Notes under the pieces: model-generated
What the model was told of the DNA's origin: nothing
The model's database searches: none
Seen by the model: the letters and a program-made list of their open reading frames with translations, nothing else
Position numbers and translations under genes: made by a program
NCBI RefSeq assembly: GCF_000715075.1
Contig: NC_134096.1
Location: 122,146,643 to 122,210,642 of the forward strand
Origin: Nicotiana tabacum
Taxonomy: Eukaryota > Streptophyta > Magnoliopsida > Solanales > Solanaceae
Length of the DNA stretch: 64,000 nt
Direction of reading: 5' to 3'
In this document: one piece after another, positions 1 through 10,857 of the stretch
How positions within the stretch are numbered: position 1 is the stretch's first letter
Layout: each line of letters opens with the position of its first letter

Positions 1-1648
1 TCTATTATGCAAGAAAAACAATGAACGATGCCCAAGTCAACTATATGGTGACCGAGAAAGAGCTATTAGCCATTGTCTTCACCATGGAAAATTTCGCCCG
101 TACCTCAATGGGTACCAAAGTGATTGTGCACATTGATCACATGGCACTTCGTTATTTGATGAGTAAAAAAGACTCTAAGTCTAGGTTGACGAGATGGGTT
201 CTTCTTCTACAAGAGTTTGGCCTTGAAATCATAGACCGAAAAGGGAGTGAAAATCAAGTGGCGGACCATTTGTCCCAATTGGAAGAGGAGGGACGGCCAC
301 ATGATGGCCTCGATATTAATGATTCATTTTCGGATGAACAACTCCTCTCTGTGTCTGTGACTGGGATACCTTGGTTCGCTAATGTGGCTAACTTACTAGT
401 GACCGGCATTGTCCCGAATGAGCTCTCTTCAAACCAAAGGAAGAAGCTCAAATAGGACTGCTTGGATTATTATTGGGACGAGCCATATCTTTTCAAAATT
501 TGCAATGATGGTGTTATCCGGAGATGTGTTCCGGAAGAAGAGCAATTGAGTATTCTTGAAGCTTGCCATTCCTCGCCCTATGGTGGTCACCATGGTGGGG
601 CGAGAACTACTACAAAGGTCCAAACTGTGGATTCTATTGGCCTACCTTGTACAAAGACGCTAGCGAGCTTGTTAGGCATTGTGATGAGTGCCAAAGAGCT
701 GGTGGAATTTCCAAGAAGAATGAAATGCCCCTCACCACTATTCTTGAGATTGATATTTTTGATGTGTGGGGCATCGACTTTATGGAGCCATTTGTGAGTT
801 CATGTGGAAACACTTATATTCTGGTTGATGTTGAATATGTTTCCATATGGTTTGAAGTTGTGTCTTTGCCCAACAATGAGGCACAGAGTGTGGTGGCTTT
901 CTTAAAGAAAAATATCTTCACAAGGTTCAGCACCCCAAGGGCTATCATTAGTGATGGGGGTTCTCATTTTTGCAACAAAGCCTTCGACACTTTACTTTCT
1001 ATGTATGGTGTCAATCATAAGGTGTCAACTCCTTATCACCCATAGGCTAGTGGACAAGTTGAGGTTTCCAACAGGGAGATCAAGAGCATATTATCCAAGA
1101 CTGTCAATGTAAACCAGACTGATTGGTCAAGGAAACTTGACGATGCTTTATGGGCCTATCGTACATCTTACAAGACTCCAATTGGTATGTCTCCGGACTG
1201 GTTGGTATTTGGGAAAGCATTCCATCTTCCGGTTGAATTAGAGCACAAGGCCATGTGGGCGCTGAAGAAGTTGAACCTTGAATGGGATGTAGCTGCCAAT
1301 CTCCGGGTAGAGCAACTAAATGAACTCGATGAGTTCTAGTTCCATGCTTATTCCAGCTCGTCCTTGTATAAGGACAAGATGAAGTACTTACATGACAAAT
1401 ATATCTTGAACAAAGAATTCAAGAAGGATGACTTGGTTCTTCTATTCAACTCTCGGTTACGGATGTTTCCGGGAAATCTCAAGTCAAAGTGGAGTGGCCA
1501 TTTTGAAGTGGTGCATGTAACTCCGTTTGGTGCTTTCGATTTGAAAAACAAAAATGGTGAAATCTTTAGAGTCAATGGGCACCGAGTGAAGCATTACCTT
1601 GGCAAGATTGATGATAGCCACATAGTGGCCTTGATCCATTTCAAATGA
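1..1648 (+). pseudogene. Athila-like Ty3/gypsy pol, RNase H to integrase end (degenerate, 5' end outside window)
   Basis: Translation gives an RNase H tail (21-455, with the ADHLSQLE motif typical of the end of gypsy RNase H), then an integrase with an H2C2-type zinc-binding start (about 560-700), a core containing DVWGIDFM and [13 protein letters not shown] (the two Asp regions), and a C-terminal part (1364-1648, NGHRVKHYLG). The frame is broken by a TAG at 453-455, a frameshift near 600-640, a TAG at 1043-1045 and a TAG at 1337-1339, so it cannot make a working polyprotein. The family would copy and insert the element in the nucleus. The assignment to Athila rests on the integrase, the long noncoding 3' region and the tRNA-Asp type PBS next to the LTR downstream. 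Protease and reverse transcriptase lie left of the window or are lost. Confidence 0.85.
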
Positions 1649-1849
1649 TGATGGTAACATGCGTCGTGCCGCGACGTTAAATCAGGCGCTTCTTGGAAGG
1701 CAACCCATGTGTTTTTCTTTCTTTCGATTTTCTTCTTAGATTAGGCATTGTTTTAGATTAACTGGTTGTGAAGTGTATCTAGGAACTGGTTGTGCAGTGC
1801 AGGATTTTGACAGGGAAAAATTTAACTAAGTGTTGGAAGTTCGCTGACC

Positions 1850-2377
1850 GTGCCCAAAATTTCGCGCAGCTACATCAAAGCTGTTTGTCTTATCCAGTGC
1901 ATTAGCAACACAGTCAGCCCCAACACAGCTTCAGGTACCTCCATCAGTGGAGGATTCATTGAGGAGCTTCTGGACAACCAGAAGAAGCTCCTGGACAACC
2001 AAAAGAAGATCCTGGAGACTTTGGATACTCATGGCAAGGTGATCAAGGATCTGGGCAAGCAGGTAAAGAAGATGAGAAAGACTCAGGCCTCAAAGGAGTT
2101 AGTGGAGAAGCTGAAGAAGGAGGTAGAGAAGTTTACTTCTACTGGAGATATCCCACTTGGCTTGCTTATAGAGGAGACTGCCCCAACAACACATATAGCA
2201 GAGCATGAGGCAGACATAGCTCCAGTTAGAGGATTTGTGGTCCCTCAGATAGAGGATTTGGAGATCCAGTTAGAGGACCCGAAGGGAGCTGATGATCCTA
2301 TGCAGTCCGAGGACCCCACTCATGTGCCTGACCCCATGCAGACAGAGACCACATCAGGAGTTTTCTTTACTCTCTAA
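1850..2377 (+). CDS. Retroelement accessory ORF with coiled-coil segment, function unknown
   Basis: A 175-codon open frame follows the integrase within the same element. The middle has a duplicated block (LLDNQKK twice) followed by a Lys/Glu-rich stretch with heptad-like spacing, which suggests a coiled coil. The end is acidic and Pro-rich. No transmembrane segment or signal peptide is visible, so it is not an obvious envelope-like protein, although Athila-group elements often carry an extra ORF here. The first ATG-like start at 1850 is uncertain; the ORF may be the tail of a longer, decayed frame. I do not recognise a domain. Confidence 0.4.
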   Translation: MPKISRSYIKAVCLIQCISNTVSPNTASGTSISGGFIEELLDNQKKLLDNQKKILETLDTHGKVIKDLGKQVKKMRKTQASKELVEKLKKEVEKFTSTGDIPLGLLIEETAPTTHIAEHEADIAPVRGFVVPQIEDLEIQLEDPKGADDPMQSEDPTHVPDPMQTETTSGVFFTL

Positions 2378-4230
2378 CCCTTCCCTGATCTTATTTTGAT
2401 ATTAGCATTAAGGACAATGCTATATTTTATTTGGGGGGTGGTCCATTTTGATTTGGTTATGATTTGATGACATTGGTATGTAATAATTATGATACTATTT
2501 TTCACTTTCATTATTTTTTACTTTTGGTATGTATATAACTTTACCATTGAATGTATATATTCATCTCCATTTGGTATATATTCATTTCACTCCATTATTG
2601 TACATATTCATTTTACTTTTCGTAGTTTACTTCATAACTTCTTTCGTATTTTTCCTTAATAGCTTAGCCTTTTATTTCCTTTAGTAGCTTATTTTTGAGT
2701 TTTTAGCTTCTTTTTACATTCTACGTGATCAATAAGCCGTTGGTTTTCTTAATTCCACGGTTCTTTCTAAAGGTGGATGTTGTGTAAACCGGGTGGCTCT
2801 TCCGATCGATGGATGGCGTGACAACCTTCTTAAAGGATCGAATCCGTTTTATTTTTCTTTTGGTGTATATAGTAGTAGTAATGAATAAAAGTGTCTCAAG
2901 AAGGCTTCACTTGGTACTAATATATTTACCTTCTACCTCATGGTTAGAGACAAGTTGATTGGCAAAGATTGGCTCTAGTTGTGACCTTTAGACTCTTGTG
3001 TTGGCTAAAACAATCATCGAGTGATTTTCTTGAGCCATTTGTTATTTTCAATCTTAGCTAGGGTTGTTGTGGGCCCTCAACTCTAGTCTTTTTAATAATC
3101 CAGCGGCTTGAGAGGTGAGAAATTGAATTGCAAGTCCAAGTCCCGTACCAATAAGTCTAGAACTTGTCCTAAATATTTGTCTAGGCGAAATTCTAAGCGT
3201 AGCTCGACTTGAGAAATGATTGTAGGCTCTCCTTGGTCCAAGTTGAACTTTAAAAGCTTCGGTAGCCTACAAATATGATCTCCCTAGTCAACTCCTTTGA
3301 GCCTAAGCATTTTTCATTCAATAGCCATATTACAAGCCTTTATCCGTTTTATAATGACCTTCTCTTGGCACCCAATCTTTCCTTAGCATTCATGATGAAC
3401 AATTGGCAAAAGCATAAGTTTGGGGGAGAGATGAGTAATTTGAAAGTGATAAAAAGTTCAAAGAAGAAATATAATTGTTGAAAAGGAAAGGCAAAGAAAA
3501 GGAAGAAAATCCAAAAAGAAATACGTCAAAAAGAAAGAGAAGGTTAAAAGGATTCAAAGAACATAATGATAAAAGGCAAGGAATGACGAGAAAAGGAGAA
3601 AAAAGATTGTCATGAGTAAGAAAGAGTGACGGTTTGTCTCTCTAGTTCCCCTAAGGAAGAAGAAAAATGACTCAAAGAGTCAAGAAAGTATGAGCCGAAA
3701 TGAGAAAATGGAGTGCTTAAGGAAAGATGAAACCATCATAGTTCATTATGTCCTACCTTAATCCATAAGCCTTCATTACATCCCTGCTATAGCCCTATAT
3801 GATTTCAAGTTGAGTGAGCTTACATTAGTGGTGATTTACATAAGGGTCAAGCTTATGGTACTTAGAGCCGGACTTGTGGCATTCTTTTGAGAGTGATGAG
3901 CGCACTTCTTCACAATCCTTGTTTTGAGGGTTACATTCTAAAAAGCGAGATTTGCTAATGGAGAGTAGAGGAGGAGGAGTTTGGGATACACAATGACTAC
4001 GTAAGAGAGCAAGCTTCCTTGATGAATTGAGTCAACTCTTGATGCTCTAGAGTCACATTAGAACTATGGAACTCAAATGGGCATAACATGACGTTGTTGA
4101 TAATTCATTTGTGTTGAGGGTAATTGTTAGTCCCAATTGATGCTTGATGAAGTCACCTTAGGCCAGCTGAAATATCATTTTTTTCTTGTGGAGGTGGGAA
4201 TTACCTTATTTGCTTGAGGACAAGCAAAAG
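2378..4230 (+). other. Noncoding 3' region of the Athila-like element
   Basis: AT-rich DNA between the last ORF and the LTR without a convincing coding frame. A 23-bp block at 3405-3427 (GCAAAAGC, one variable base, AAGTTTGGGGGAG) is repeated at 4224-4246 directly before the LTR, so the polypurine tract appears twice. The long 3' untranslated region is typical of Athila-group elements. Confidence 0.6.
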
Positions 4231-4247
4231 CTTAAGTTTGGGGGAGT
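4231..4247 (+). other. Polypurine tract of the Athila-like element
   Basis: AAGTTTGGGGGAG lies immediately upstream of TGATAAGTAGGG, the LTR start. This is the expected plus-strand primer site. Confidence 0.7.
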
Positions 4248-4439
4248 TGATAAGTAGGGATTTTAGCCTATTAATTTCTCTCTTTTACTTGTGTTTTGGG
4301 CCAAAAATGTGTGAAGGTGTTCCCGGAAACTAACTTAATATGCTTGCTTGCAGGGATTGTTCAAAATGAGCCAAAGGAGCCATAATCCACTCATAAAGGA
4401 GTCAAAACTTGAAATAAAACCAAGACTGGGCCAAGAGGT

Positions 4440-4840
4440 GTGGAACACAAACCGTAACAAAAATGTGCGGCCGTGAAAGTATCAACACGGACGCGGCCAT
4501 TATTTCGCGGTCCGCGATATGAAGAATCAGAGAGATGATATTTTGGGCACAAAGATGAACGCGGACCGCGACAAGAAGATGCGGCCGCGAAAGTACCATC
4601 ACGGCCGTGATGGGAATTCCGCGGACCGCGGTTGCTAAGGTTCAGAGAGTGCATAATTTAAGCAAAAATGAGAAGGGCGGCCAGTGTCAAAGTTACGTGG
4701 CCACAGAAGTCTCTCACGCGGACGCGGTGGAAATTACGCGGTCCGCGAAACAAGGTTCAACCCAGGTCCAGATGTGAAGAAGCGCAGACCGCGATCAGAA
4801 TTACACGGCCGCGGTCAGAATTACGCGGCCGCGTAACTTC
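4440..4840. repeat. CG-rich palindrome cluster in LTR U3
   Basis: At least eight short CpG palindromes sit about 20-60 bp apart in otherwise AT-rich sequence: CGCGGTCCGCG (4507 and 4737 areas), CGCGGACCGCG (4560 area), CCGCGGACCGCGG (4620 area), GCGGCCGCG (4580 and 4825 areas). They end about 35 bp upstream of the TATA box. Confidence 0.7.
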
Positions 4841-4875
4841 CGCATGGGTATTTTTGTCCAGAAATTTTAGCTTAG

Positions 4876-4883
4876 TATAAATA
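4876..4883 (+). promoter_or_regulatory. Predicted TATA box of the Athila-like LTR
   Basis: TATAAATA follows the CG-palindrome cluster and would mark the U3/R boundary about 30 bp downstream. No other TATA-like motif of this quality was noticed in this LTR. Confidence 0.5.
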
Positions 4884-5806
4884 GATCTTGTTGTCAATTT
4901 TAGGTTATGTTATGTTTTTGATGAGTACGTGAGATGGCTAGGTTTTCCTTTTTGGGCAATTTTGTATAAGATTTAGCTTAAAACATTAGATTTTCATCTT
5001 TTAATTTAGTATTATGGATTATATCTTCTCTTTATCATTGATTTCTGCTATTATTATGAGTAGCTAGACCCATAGCTAGGGTTGTGACTCAACCCTAGTG
5101 TGGGTATTTAATTGGTCTTGAATTTTAGGGCTTGAATATTTAAGGGTTAGTGATATTTAGCCTAATTTTTGCTAGAATTATAGAATTAGTGGTTACAAAT
5201 ACTGATTCATGCCTTTATAATTTGGTCTCTTCTTGAGAAAGAGAGATTAAGTCTGGGAAAACTAGGCTAACAAGGAATTGGGGTGAACTCAAGAAATTGA
5301 TAGCCCTAATTAAAGGGTTAAACCTAGAGATAGTAATACCCGACTTGAGCTAATATCACATGACTTGCATGACTACCCATTTGGACTTGAGAAAGCCAAC
5401 TTGGGCAAAATCACTCAAACTATCGAGATGTATAGAGTGAGTACTTGGGTGTGATAGCTATATTACGATCCCAAATTAATCAAGTTTGCCCTAGATTTTT
5501 ACTACCCGTTAGATGTCCACCTAGGCGAAATTCACTACCCTAGTACTTTTAAACACTTGAAAACCACCATTAAAAATATTGTACTTAACTTTAATCTTAG
5601 CATACAATAGAAATAAAAAAAGAAGTAGAATCAACACCTTCATGTTTGGAAGTGCAATTAGGAACAAAACACGCATCTAGACTTAGATATAAACCTAATT
5701 CCAAATGAATTAACTCCCTGTGGATTCGATCCTGACCTTGTTGGGTAAAACTGCATTGACCATCCTCGCTATTCAATAGTATGTAGGCTTGGACCCGATT
5801 AATTTT

Positions 5807-5824
5807 TGGCGCCGTTGCCGGGAA
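5807..5824 (+). other. Primer binding site, tRNA-Asp type
   Basis: TGGCGCCGTTGCCGGGAA matches the complement of the plant tRNA-Asp 3' end with one difference near its end. This primer is characteristic of the Athila group. Confidence 0.8.
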
Positions 5825-5923
5825 GTTAGACGGTCTTAGCTATATATCTAACTATTTGTGTGTTTTGTTTTTCTTTCCTTCCGTTTTTGTAATTTTTGTG
5901 TGTCAATTGATTTTAGGTTCCAA

Positions 5924-6818
5924 ATGGCTCTTAACGAGGTCCTCAGACATATTCCTCAGGGGGAGGAGGTAGATGAAAATGAAGTGGATGAGGTTCATCT
6001 TGAACCTCAAGTACAAAGAAGAGGCCGCCCACCTTATGACAACGTTCCAAACCCTCCCCCACCTCCTCCTAGGGCAACACACTGAGGTTGCCCAATGAAG
6101 GCTACGCAAGTGCAATTGTCCCGCCCCGAATTCGGGAGGACAATTTTCAAATAACTAATGTCATACTTACTCTATTGGAACAAAGGGGTTTTTCACCGGA
6201 GCTCCACATTAGAATGCATATAAGCATCTCAAAGGTTTTGTAGACATATGTTGGGGGAGCAAGCAGACGAATGTATCTGAAAACTCTTTGAGGTTAAGGC
6301 TTTTCCCTTTCTCACTTAGAGGGAAGGCTTTAGATTGGCTTGAGAGGCTACCCAACCATTCCATATCCACTTGGGATGAGTTGGCCGAGAAGTTCATAGC
6401 GAAGTTCTTTTCTCCGGGAGATATGGCAACATTGAGAGATGAAATCCTTTCTTTTAAATAAGAGCCAAATGAACTGTTACATAAGATTTGGGAACGGTAC
6501 CGGACAATGGTCAAAGAGTACCCCAACAACGATATGACTGAAGCAGTGATCCAGCAAACCTTTTATAGGGATATCAACACAACCAACCAGTGTGTGGTGA
6601 ATCAGCTCGCAGGGGATAACTTTATGAACACGCCATATTCAGAAGTATGTGAAATATTAGATGAGATGGCGGACACCTCTTCAGCTTGGCAAAGTCAGTC
6701 CAACGATCCTCAGGGTGACCCTAATGTTATCCACCTTCACAAGGAACTCCATGATCACGGACAAGCCATAGCAGAGTTGACAACTACCATGAATCAGTTA
6801 GCCAAGGCACAACTTTAG
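5924..6818 (+). pseudogene. Athila-like gag (degenerate)
   Basis: The start MALNEVLRHIPQGEEVDENE is followed by a Pro-rich segment and then, after several stops and frame changes, the retrotransposon gag core. The core is recognisable by LDWLERLPNHSISTWDELAEKF (about 6330-6400) and continues in the 6507-6818 frame to LAKAQL. Stops occur at 6082-6084, around 6150, 6240 and 6460. The protein would form the virus-like particle. The sequence stops right after the core and joins part of an LTR at 6823, so all of pol is deleted in this copy. Confidence 0.75.
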
Positions 6819-6822
6819 CAGG

Positions 6823-7379
6823 GATTAAGTCTGGGCAAAACTAGGCTAACAAGGAATTTGGGTGAACTCAAGAAATTGATAGCCTTAATTAAAGGGTTAA
6901 ACCTAGAGATAGTAATACCCGACTTGAGCTAATATCACATGACTTGCATGAATATCCATTTGGACTTGAGAAAGTCAACTTGGGAAAAATCACTCAAACT
7001 ATCGAGAGGTATAGAATGAGTACTTGGGTGTGATAGCTATATTACGATCACAAATTAATCAAGCTTGCCCTAGATTCTTACTACCCGTTAGATGTCCACC
7101 TAGGCTAAAGTCACTACCCTAGTCCTTTTAAACACTTGAAAACCAACATTAAAAATATTGTACTTAGCTTTAATCTTAGCATACAATAGAAATAAAAATA
7201 GAAGTAGAATCAATACCTTCATGTTTGGAAGTTCAATTAAGAACAAAACATGCATCTAGACTTAGATATAAACCTAATTCCAAATCCATTAACTCCTCGC
7301 GGATTCGATCCCGACCTTGTTGGATAAAAATGCATCGACCATCCTTGCTATTCAATAGTAGTGCAGGCTTGGACATGAT
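6823..7379 (+). repeat. Truncated Athila-like LTR (3' third only)
   Basis: From GATTAAGTCTGGG onward the sequence follows 5245-5797 almost base for base, including the block about pathway-neutral LTR text at 5300-5580. Both ends are cut: the first kilobase of the LTR is missing on the left, and the last bases before the PBS are missing on the right, where Ogre-type integrase begins. Confidence 0.85.
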
Positions 7380-7381
7380 CA

Positions 7382-7804
7382 GGAAACTCCCTATTTGCTG
7401 GTCTACGGTACCGAAGCTGTCATTCATGCCGAGGTTGAAATTCCTTTTTTAAGAATTATACAAGAAGCTGAACTCACTGATGCAGAATTGATAAGAAGCC
7501 GCTATGAACAATTAGCTCTCATTGACGGGAAAACAATGAATGCAGTGTGTCATGGTCAACTCTATCAGAATAGGATAGAGCTTTGAACAAAAGGGTCAAA
7601 CCTAGACAGTTCGCACAGGGGCTGGTACTGAAGGGGATCTTCCCGCATCAAGATGAAGCCAAAGGAAAATTTTCGCCCAATTGGCAAGGGCCCTACATGA
7701 TTCACAGAGTACTAACAGGAGGAGCACTCATACTCGCAGAAATAGATGGAGAGGTTTGGCCAAAGCCTATCAATTCATACGCAGTCAAAAGATATTATGT
7801 TTAG
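7382..7804 (+). pseudogene. Ogre/Tat-like integrase C-terminal fragment
   Basis: The reading LLVYGTEAVIHAEVEIPFLR and, after a one-base frame slip near 7575, a block ending GPYMIHRVLTGGALILAEIDGE are typical of the integrase end in Ogre/Tat-type gypsy elements. It begins abruptly at the end of the Athila LTR fragment; all upstream gag-pol of this element is absent here. Its orientation matches the PPT and 3' LTR downstream. I take this start as one breakpoint of the inversion described in the findings. Confidence 0.8.
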
Positions 7805-8444
7805 AATGTTCGCATTTCTTCATCTGATGCAATTGAACTACGCTTGACCTGATTCCCGTTTAAGAGGGGATACGTAGGCAGCCCTATGGGTTCGGTCACA
7901 ATTCAATAAAATTTTTATTTTCCCCACAACCAGAAACTGGGGTAGAATTTTGAGGAGGACCCTCAAAATTCCGGAGCAAGTCCAGCCAACATCATCATAT
8001 GCAGAACGGTCAGAGAACCACCTAAGTAAACTGGGGAATAATTTTGAGGAGGACCCTCAAAGATCTAAGGAAGCCACAATGTCTCTAAAGTGTCACAGTC
8101 ATTGGTTCATCTAATTTATCTGATATTGCATACTAATGTATTTTAAATAACTACATTCATCATATGCACGCACATTTTTGAAAACTTTATTTTTATGAAA
8201 CAACCAGATGCTACCCGTGGTAACTCAAGCAGGACTTCGATACAGAGCAAAGCAAAGCAGGCATGCGGAGGTACGAACCAACCTTCCCCCGTAAAACTCA
8301 CGATTATCCTTTGGATGTAGGAACAAGAAATATTCTCAAATTCGGGAACACCTCAGAATCACTATCTTCATAACGACAAAGTTGCCAAGTGTAAACACAT
8401 TTCCAGCTAAGAAATACTCTGCTACAACTTATTATTTGTTCATT
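7805..8444 (+). other. Ogre-like 3' untranslated region, first part
   Basis: No coding frame. It contains a doublet in which TTTTGAGGAGGACCCTCAAA, itself partly palindromic (GAGG..CCTC), occurs near 7950 and again near 8043, each after AACTGGGG. Ogre-type elements are known for long repeat-bearing regions between pol and the 3' LTR. Confidence 0.6.
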
Positions 8445-9440
8445 GTATGAGACTAAGCATTGTCTCCATCTTGCATGAGGCTAAGCATCGCCTCCTTAAT
8501 TGCAGAAGGCTAAGCACTGCCTTCCCCTGCATATGACTAAGCATTATCTCTATTTTGCATGAGGCTAAGCCTTGCCTCCTCAATTGCACAAGGCTAAGCA
8601 CTGCCTTCCCCTACATGAGACTAAGCATTGTCTCTATTTTTTATGAGGCTAAGCCCTGCCTCCTCAATTAAATAAGGATAAGCACTGCCTCCCCCTGCAC
8701 GAGACTAAGCATTGTCTCCACCTTTGCATGAGGCTAAGCCTTGCCTCCTCAATTGCATAAGGCTAAGCATTGCCTTCCCCTGCATGAGACTAAGCATTGT
8801 CTCCCTCTTGCATGAGGCTAAGCCCTGCCTCCTCAATTGCATAAGGCTAAGCATTGCCTTACTCTGCATGAGACTTAGCATTGTCTCCCACTTGCATGAG
8901 GCTAAGCCCTGCCTCCTTTTGCATAAGGCTAAGCCCCGCCTCCTCAATTGCATAAGACTAAGCACCGCCTTCCCTCCATGAGACTGAGCATTGTCTCCAC
9001 CTTTGCATAAGGCTAAGCCCTGCCTTATCAATTGCATAAGGCTAAGCATTGCCTTTTCCTGCATGAGACTAAGCATTGTCTCCCGCTTGCATGAGGCTAA
9101 GCCCCGCCTCCTCAATTCTATAAGGCTAAGCATTGCATTTCCCTGCACGAGACTAAGCATTGTCTCCCTCTTGCATGAGGCTAAGCCAAGCCTCCTCTTG
9201 CATGAGACTAAGCATTGTCTCCCATCTTTCATAAGGCTAAGCCATGCTTCCTCCTTGCATGATACTAAGCATTGCCTCCCATTTCGCATGAGGCTAAGCA
9301 TTGCCCCCTAGTCGCATAAGGCTAAGCTCTGCATTTCCTTGCGTAACCCCAAATGCTATGCTACTTGAAATCTAGCACTATTCTCCACCTCGGGGCTAAG
9401 CTCCGCCCCTGATATTACACAAGACTAAGATCTGTCTTGT
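8445..9440. repeat. Tandem array of about 28-bp hairpin units in ~84-bp triplets
   Basis: About 34 units share the core CTAAGC flanked by complementary arms. Three unit types alternate for much of the array: GAGAC..GTCTC, GAGGC..GCCTC and AAGGC..GCCTT, each about 27-29 bp, giving a higher-order period near 84 bp. The last units vary further (GGGGC..GCCCC at 9402 and AAGAC..GTCTT at 9421). Because 84 is divisible by three, long open frames appear on both strands; I consider these a by-product of the period and not genes. Confidence 0.9.
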
Positions 9441-9479
9441 TTCGCTTCGCATAACCAAACGTCATGTCTTTGCATCTCA

Positions 9480-9745
9480 TGGACTGAAATACTGCCATTT
9501 TTGTCCGAAGTCGTCATAGTCCGAAGGCATCATCCTCATAGCCGTAAGACACCATGCCATGGCCTTAGGATTTCTCAATATCGCACATCATTATTCAAAG
9601 GCGTCATAGCTCAGAGGCACCATTTTCATGGCCCGGGAACATCATTTCATGGCATGCGAATCACCTATCACGCAATTCATGACCCAATACATCATGTCTA
9701 AGGACACCATCCTCATCGTCCAAAGATAGCTTTTATGGTCCAAAG
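9480..9745. repeat. Second degenerate tandem repeat in the Ogre-like 3' region
   Basis: Loosely repeated words of the form CATAGTCCGAAGGCATCATCC / CATAGCCGTAAGACACCATGCC / CATGGCCCGGGAACATCATTTC recur about every 30-35 bp. Divergence is higher than in the preceding array. Confidence 0.55.
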
Positions 9746-10200
9746 GGAATTTGCATCATCAATATATACTTGCATGCATTGTGTTTTAATTTTTGCAGGT
9801 AATCCAGGAAGTAACCGTTCTCCTAACGGGAGCAATCTTCGCTCCAGTTTCCGTTCAACGTTCACATTCTACAATTATTTCAAACGTAAACAACCACCGT
9901 CCGTTACCCATTCCCATCTGATAACCATTCGAATATCCATAACCATTCCAAGGTACATCCATTCACAATTCCGATATCGTCCTATCCAGAAGAGCTTGTC
10001 CGTTCCTATAACAACTCCATCGACTTATTCCACCGTTGGATCCAGAACTATACTCAGCCTGATTTAAAACCAGGGATATGTAGGCAACTCAGAAACCAAA
10101 GTTCGGCCTATATTTTTTCAAATCACCCCATTCGGTCAAAATCTGTCACCATTTCTTTACACGACAACTCTTTTATCATTCCTGGGTAAAGAGGGGCAAC
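9746..10200 (+). other. End of Ogre-like 3' region and polypurine tract
   Basis: Noncoding. GGGATATGTAGGCA at 10074 echoes GGGATACGTAGGCA at 7866. The polypurine tract AAAGAGGGGCAAC (10188-10200) directly precedes the 3' LTR. Confidence 0.7.
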
Positions 10201-10830
10201 TGTTGATACCCAATTTTTTTCTCATATTTTTAAAATATATATATACTTTCAAAATAGTATATTTGCATTATTATTTAGTTTATAAACCTATACAAGCATG
10301 TTTTCATAATTTTCCATAATTTTTGAAGGCTTTAAATCAATTGCTTTCTGCATTTTATTGTATAAATATCCAATAATTATCCTTCAAATTATTTTTATGA
10401 TGCTTTAATCATCCAAACTTATCATTAACACCAACATGTATATTTTTAAATATTGTACTGCATTTGTATAATTATATTTACATTTTTAGGCTAATTGCAT
10501 ATTTTTGCAATAATAGCCCATATTCATGTATAATTACATTATTTATGCAAAAAATAACTTTTTATATTTTTATAATGTAAGTTATTATTTTTAATCATTT
10601 TAGTGCATAAGTAATATTTTTGTTATTTATTAATTACTTTTATAAATTATGTTTGCTAAATTATTGTGTATTTAAACACTAGCCCACTCTTGAACTTATT
10701 TTCGGACCAAACAAAGGCCCAAAGCCTAATACACAAGTCCAAATAACCCCCATCCCAAACCAAATTAACCCAACCCCTAACCCGATCGCGACCCGTTTCT
10801 AAAAACCCGACCCAACTACCCTTTAATCCT

Positions 10831-10857
10831 GGCCGTTGATCTCTGAGATCAACGGCC
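10831..10857. repeat. Perfect 12-bp-stem hairpin in the Ogre-like LTR
   Basis: GGCCGTTGATCT, loop CTG, AGATCAACGGCC. The other LTR carries the same hairpin near 48618-48643 with one arm mismatch. It lies within a C-rich stretch just before likely leader sequence. Confidence 0.8.

Larger units (their letters stand above)
4248..5804 (+). repeat. LTR of Athila-like Ty3/gypsy element (about 1.56 kb)
   Basis: It starts with TGATAAG after a polypurine tract and ends 2-3 bases before a tRNA-Asp primer binding site. Its 3' third (from about 5245) recurs at 6823-7379. It is followed by PBS plus gag instead of host DNA, so it works as the 3' LTR of the left element and the 5' LTR of the next one. The exact 3' end is uncertain because no clean CA terminus is visible. 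Confidence 0.75.

Noticed and set aside
5858..6085. Small Pro-rich protein gene
   Set aside because: It is the start of Athila-like gag directly after the PBS, cut by a stop.
8705..9301. 198-codon minus-strand frame and 89/106-codon plus-strand frames in the tandem array
   Set aside because: They arise from the 84-bp period, repeat the same short peptide, and lack any gene context.
8445..9440. CRISPR-like look of regularly spaced ~28-bp repeats
   Set aside because: No unique spacers, the units are contiguous and diverged, and this is a plant retroelement.
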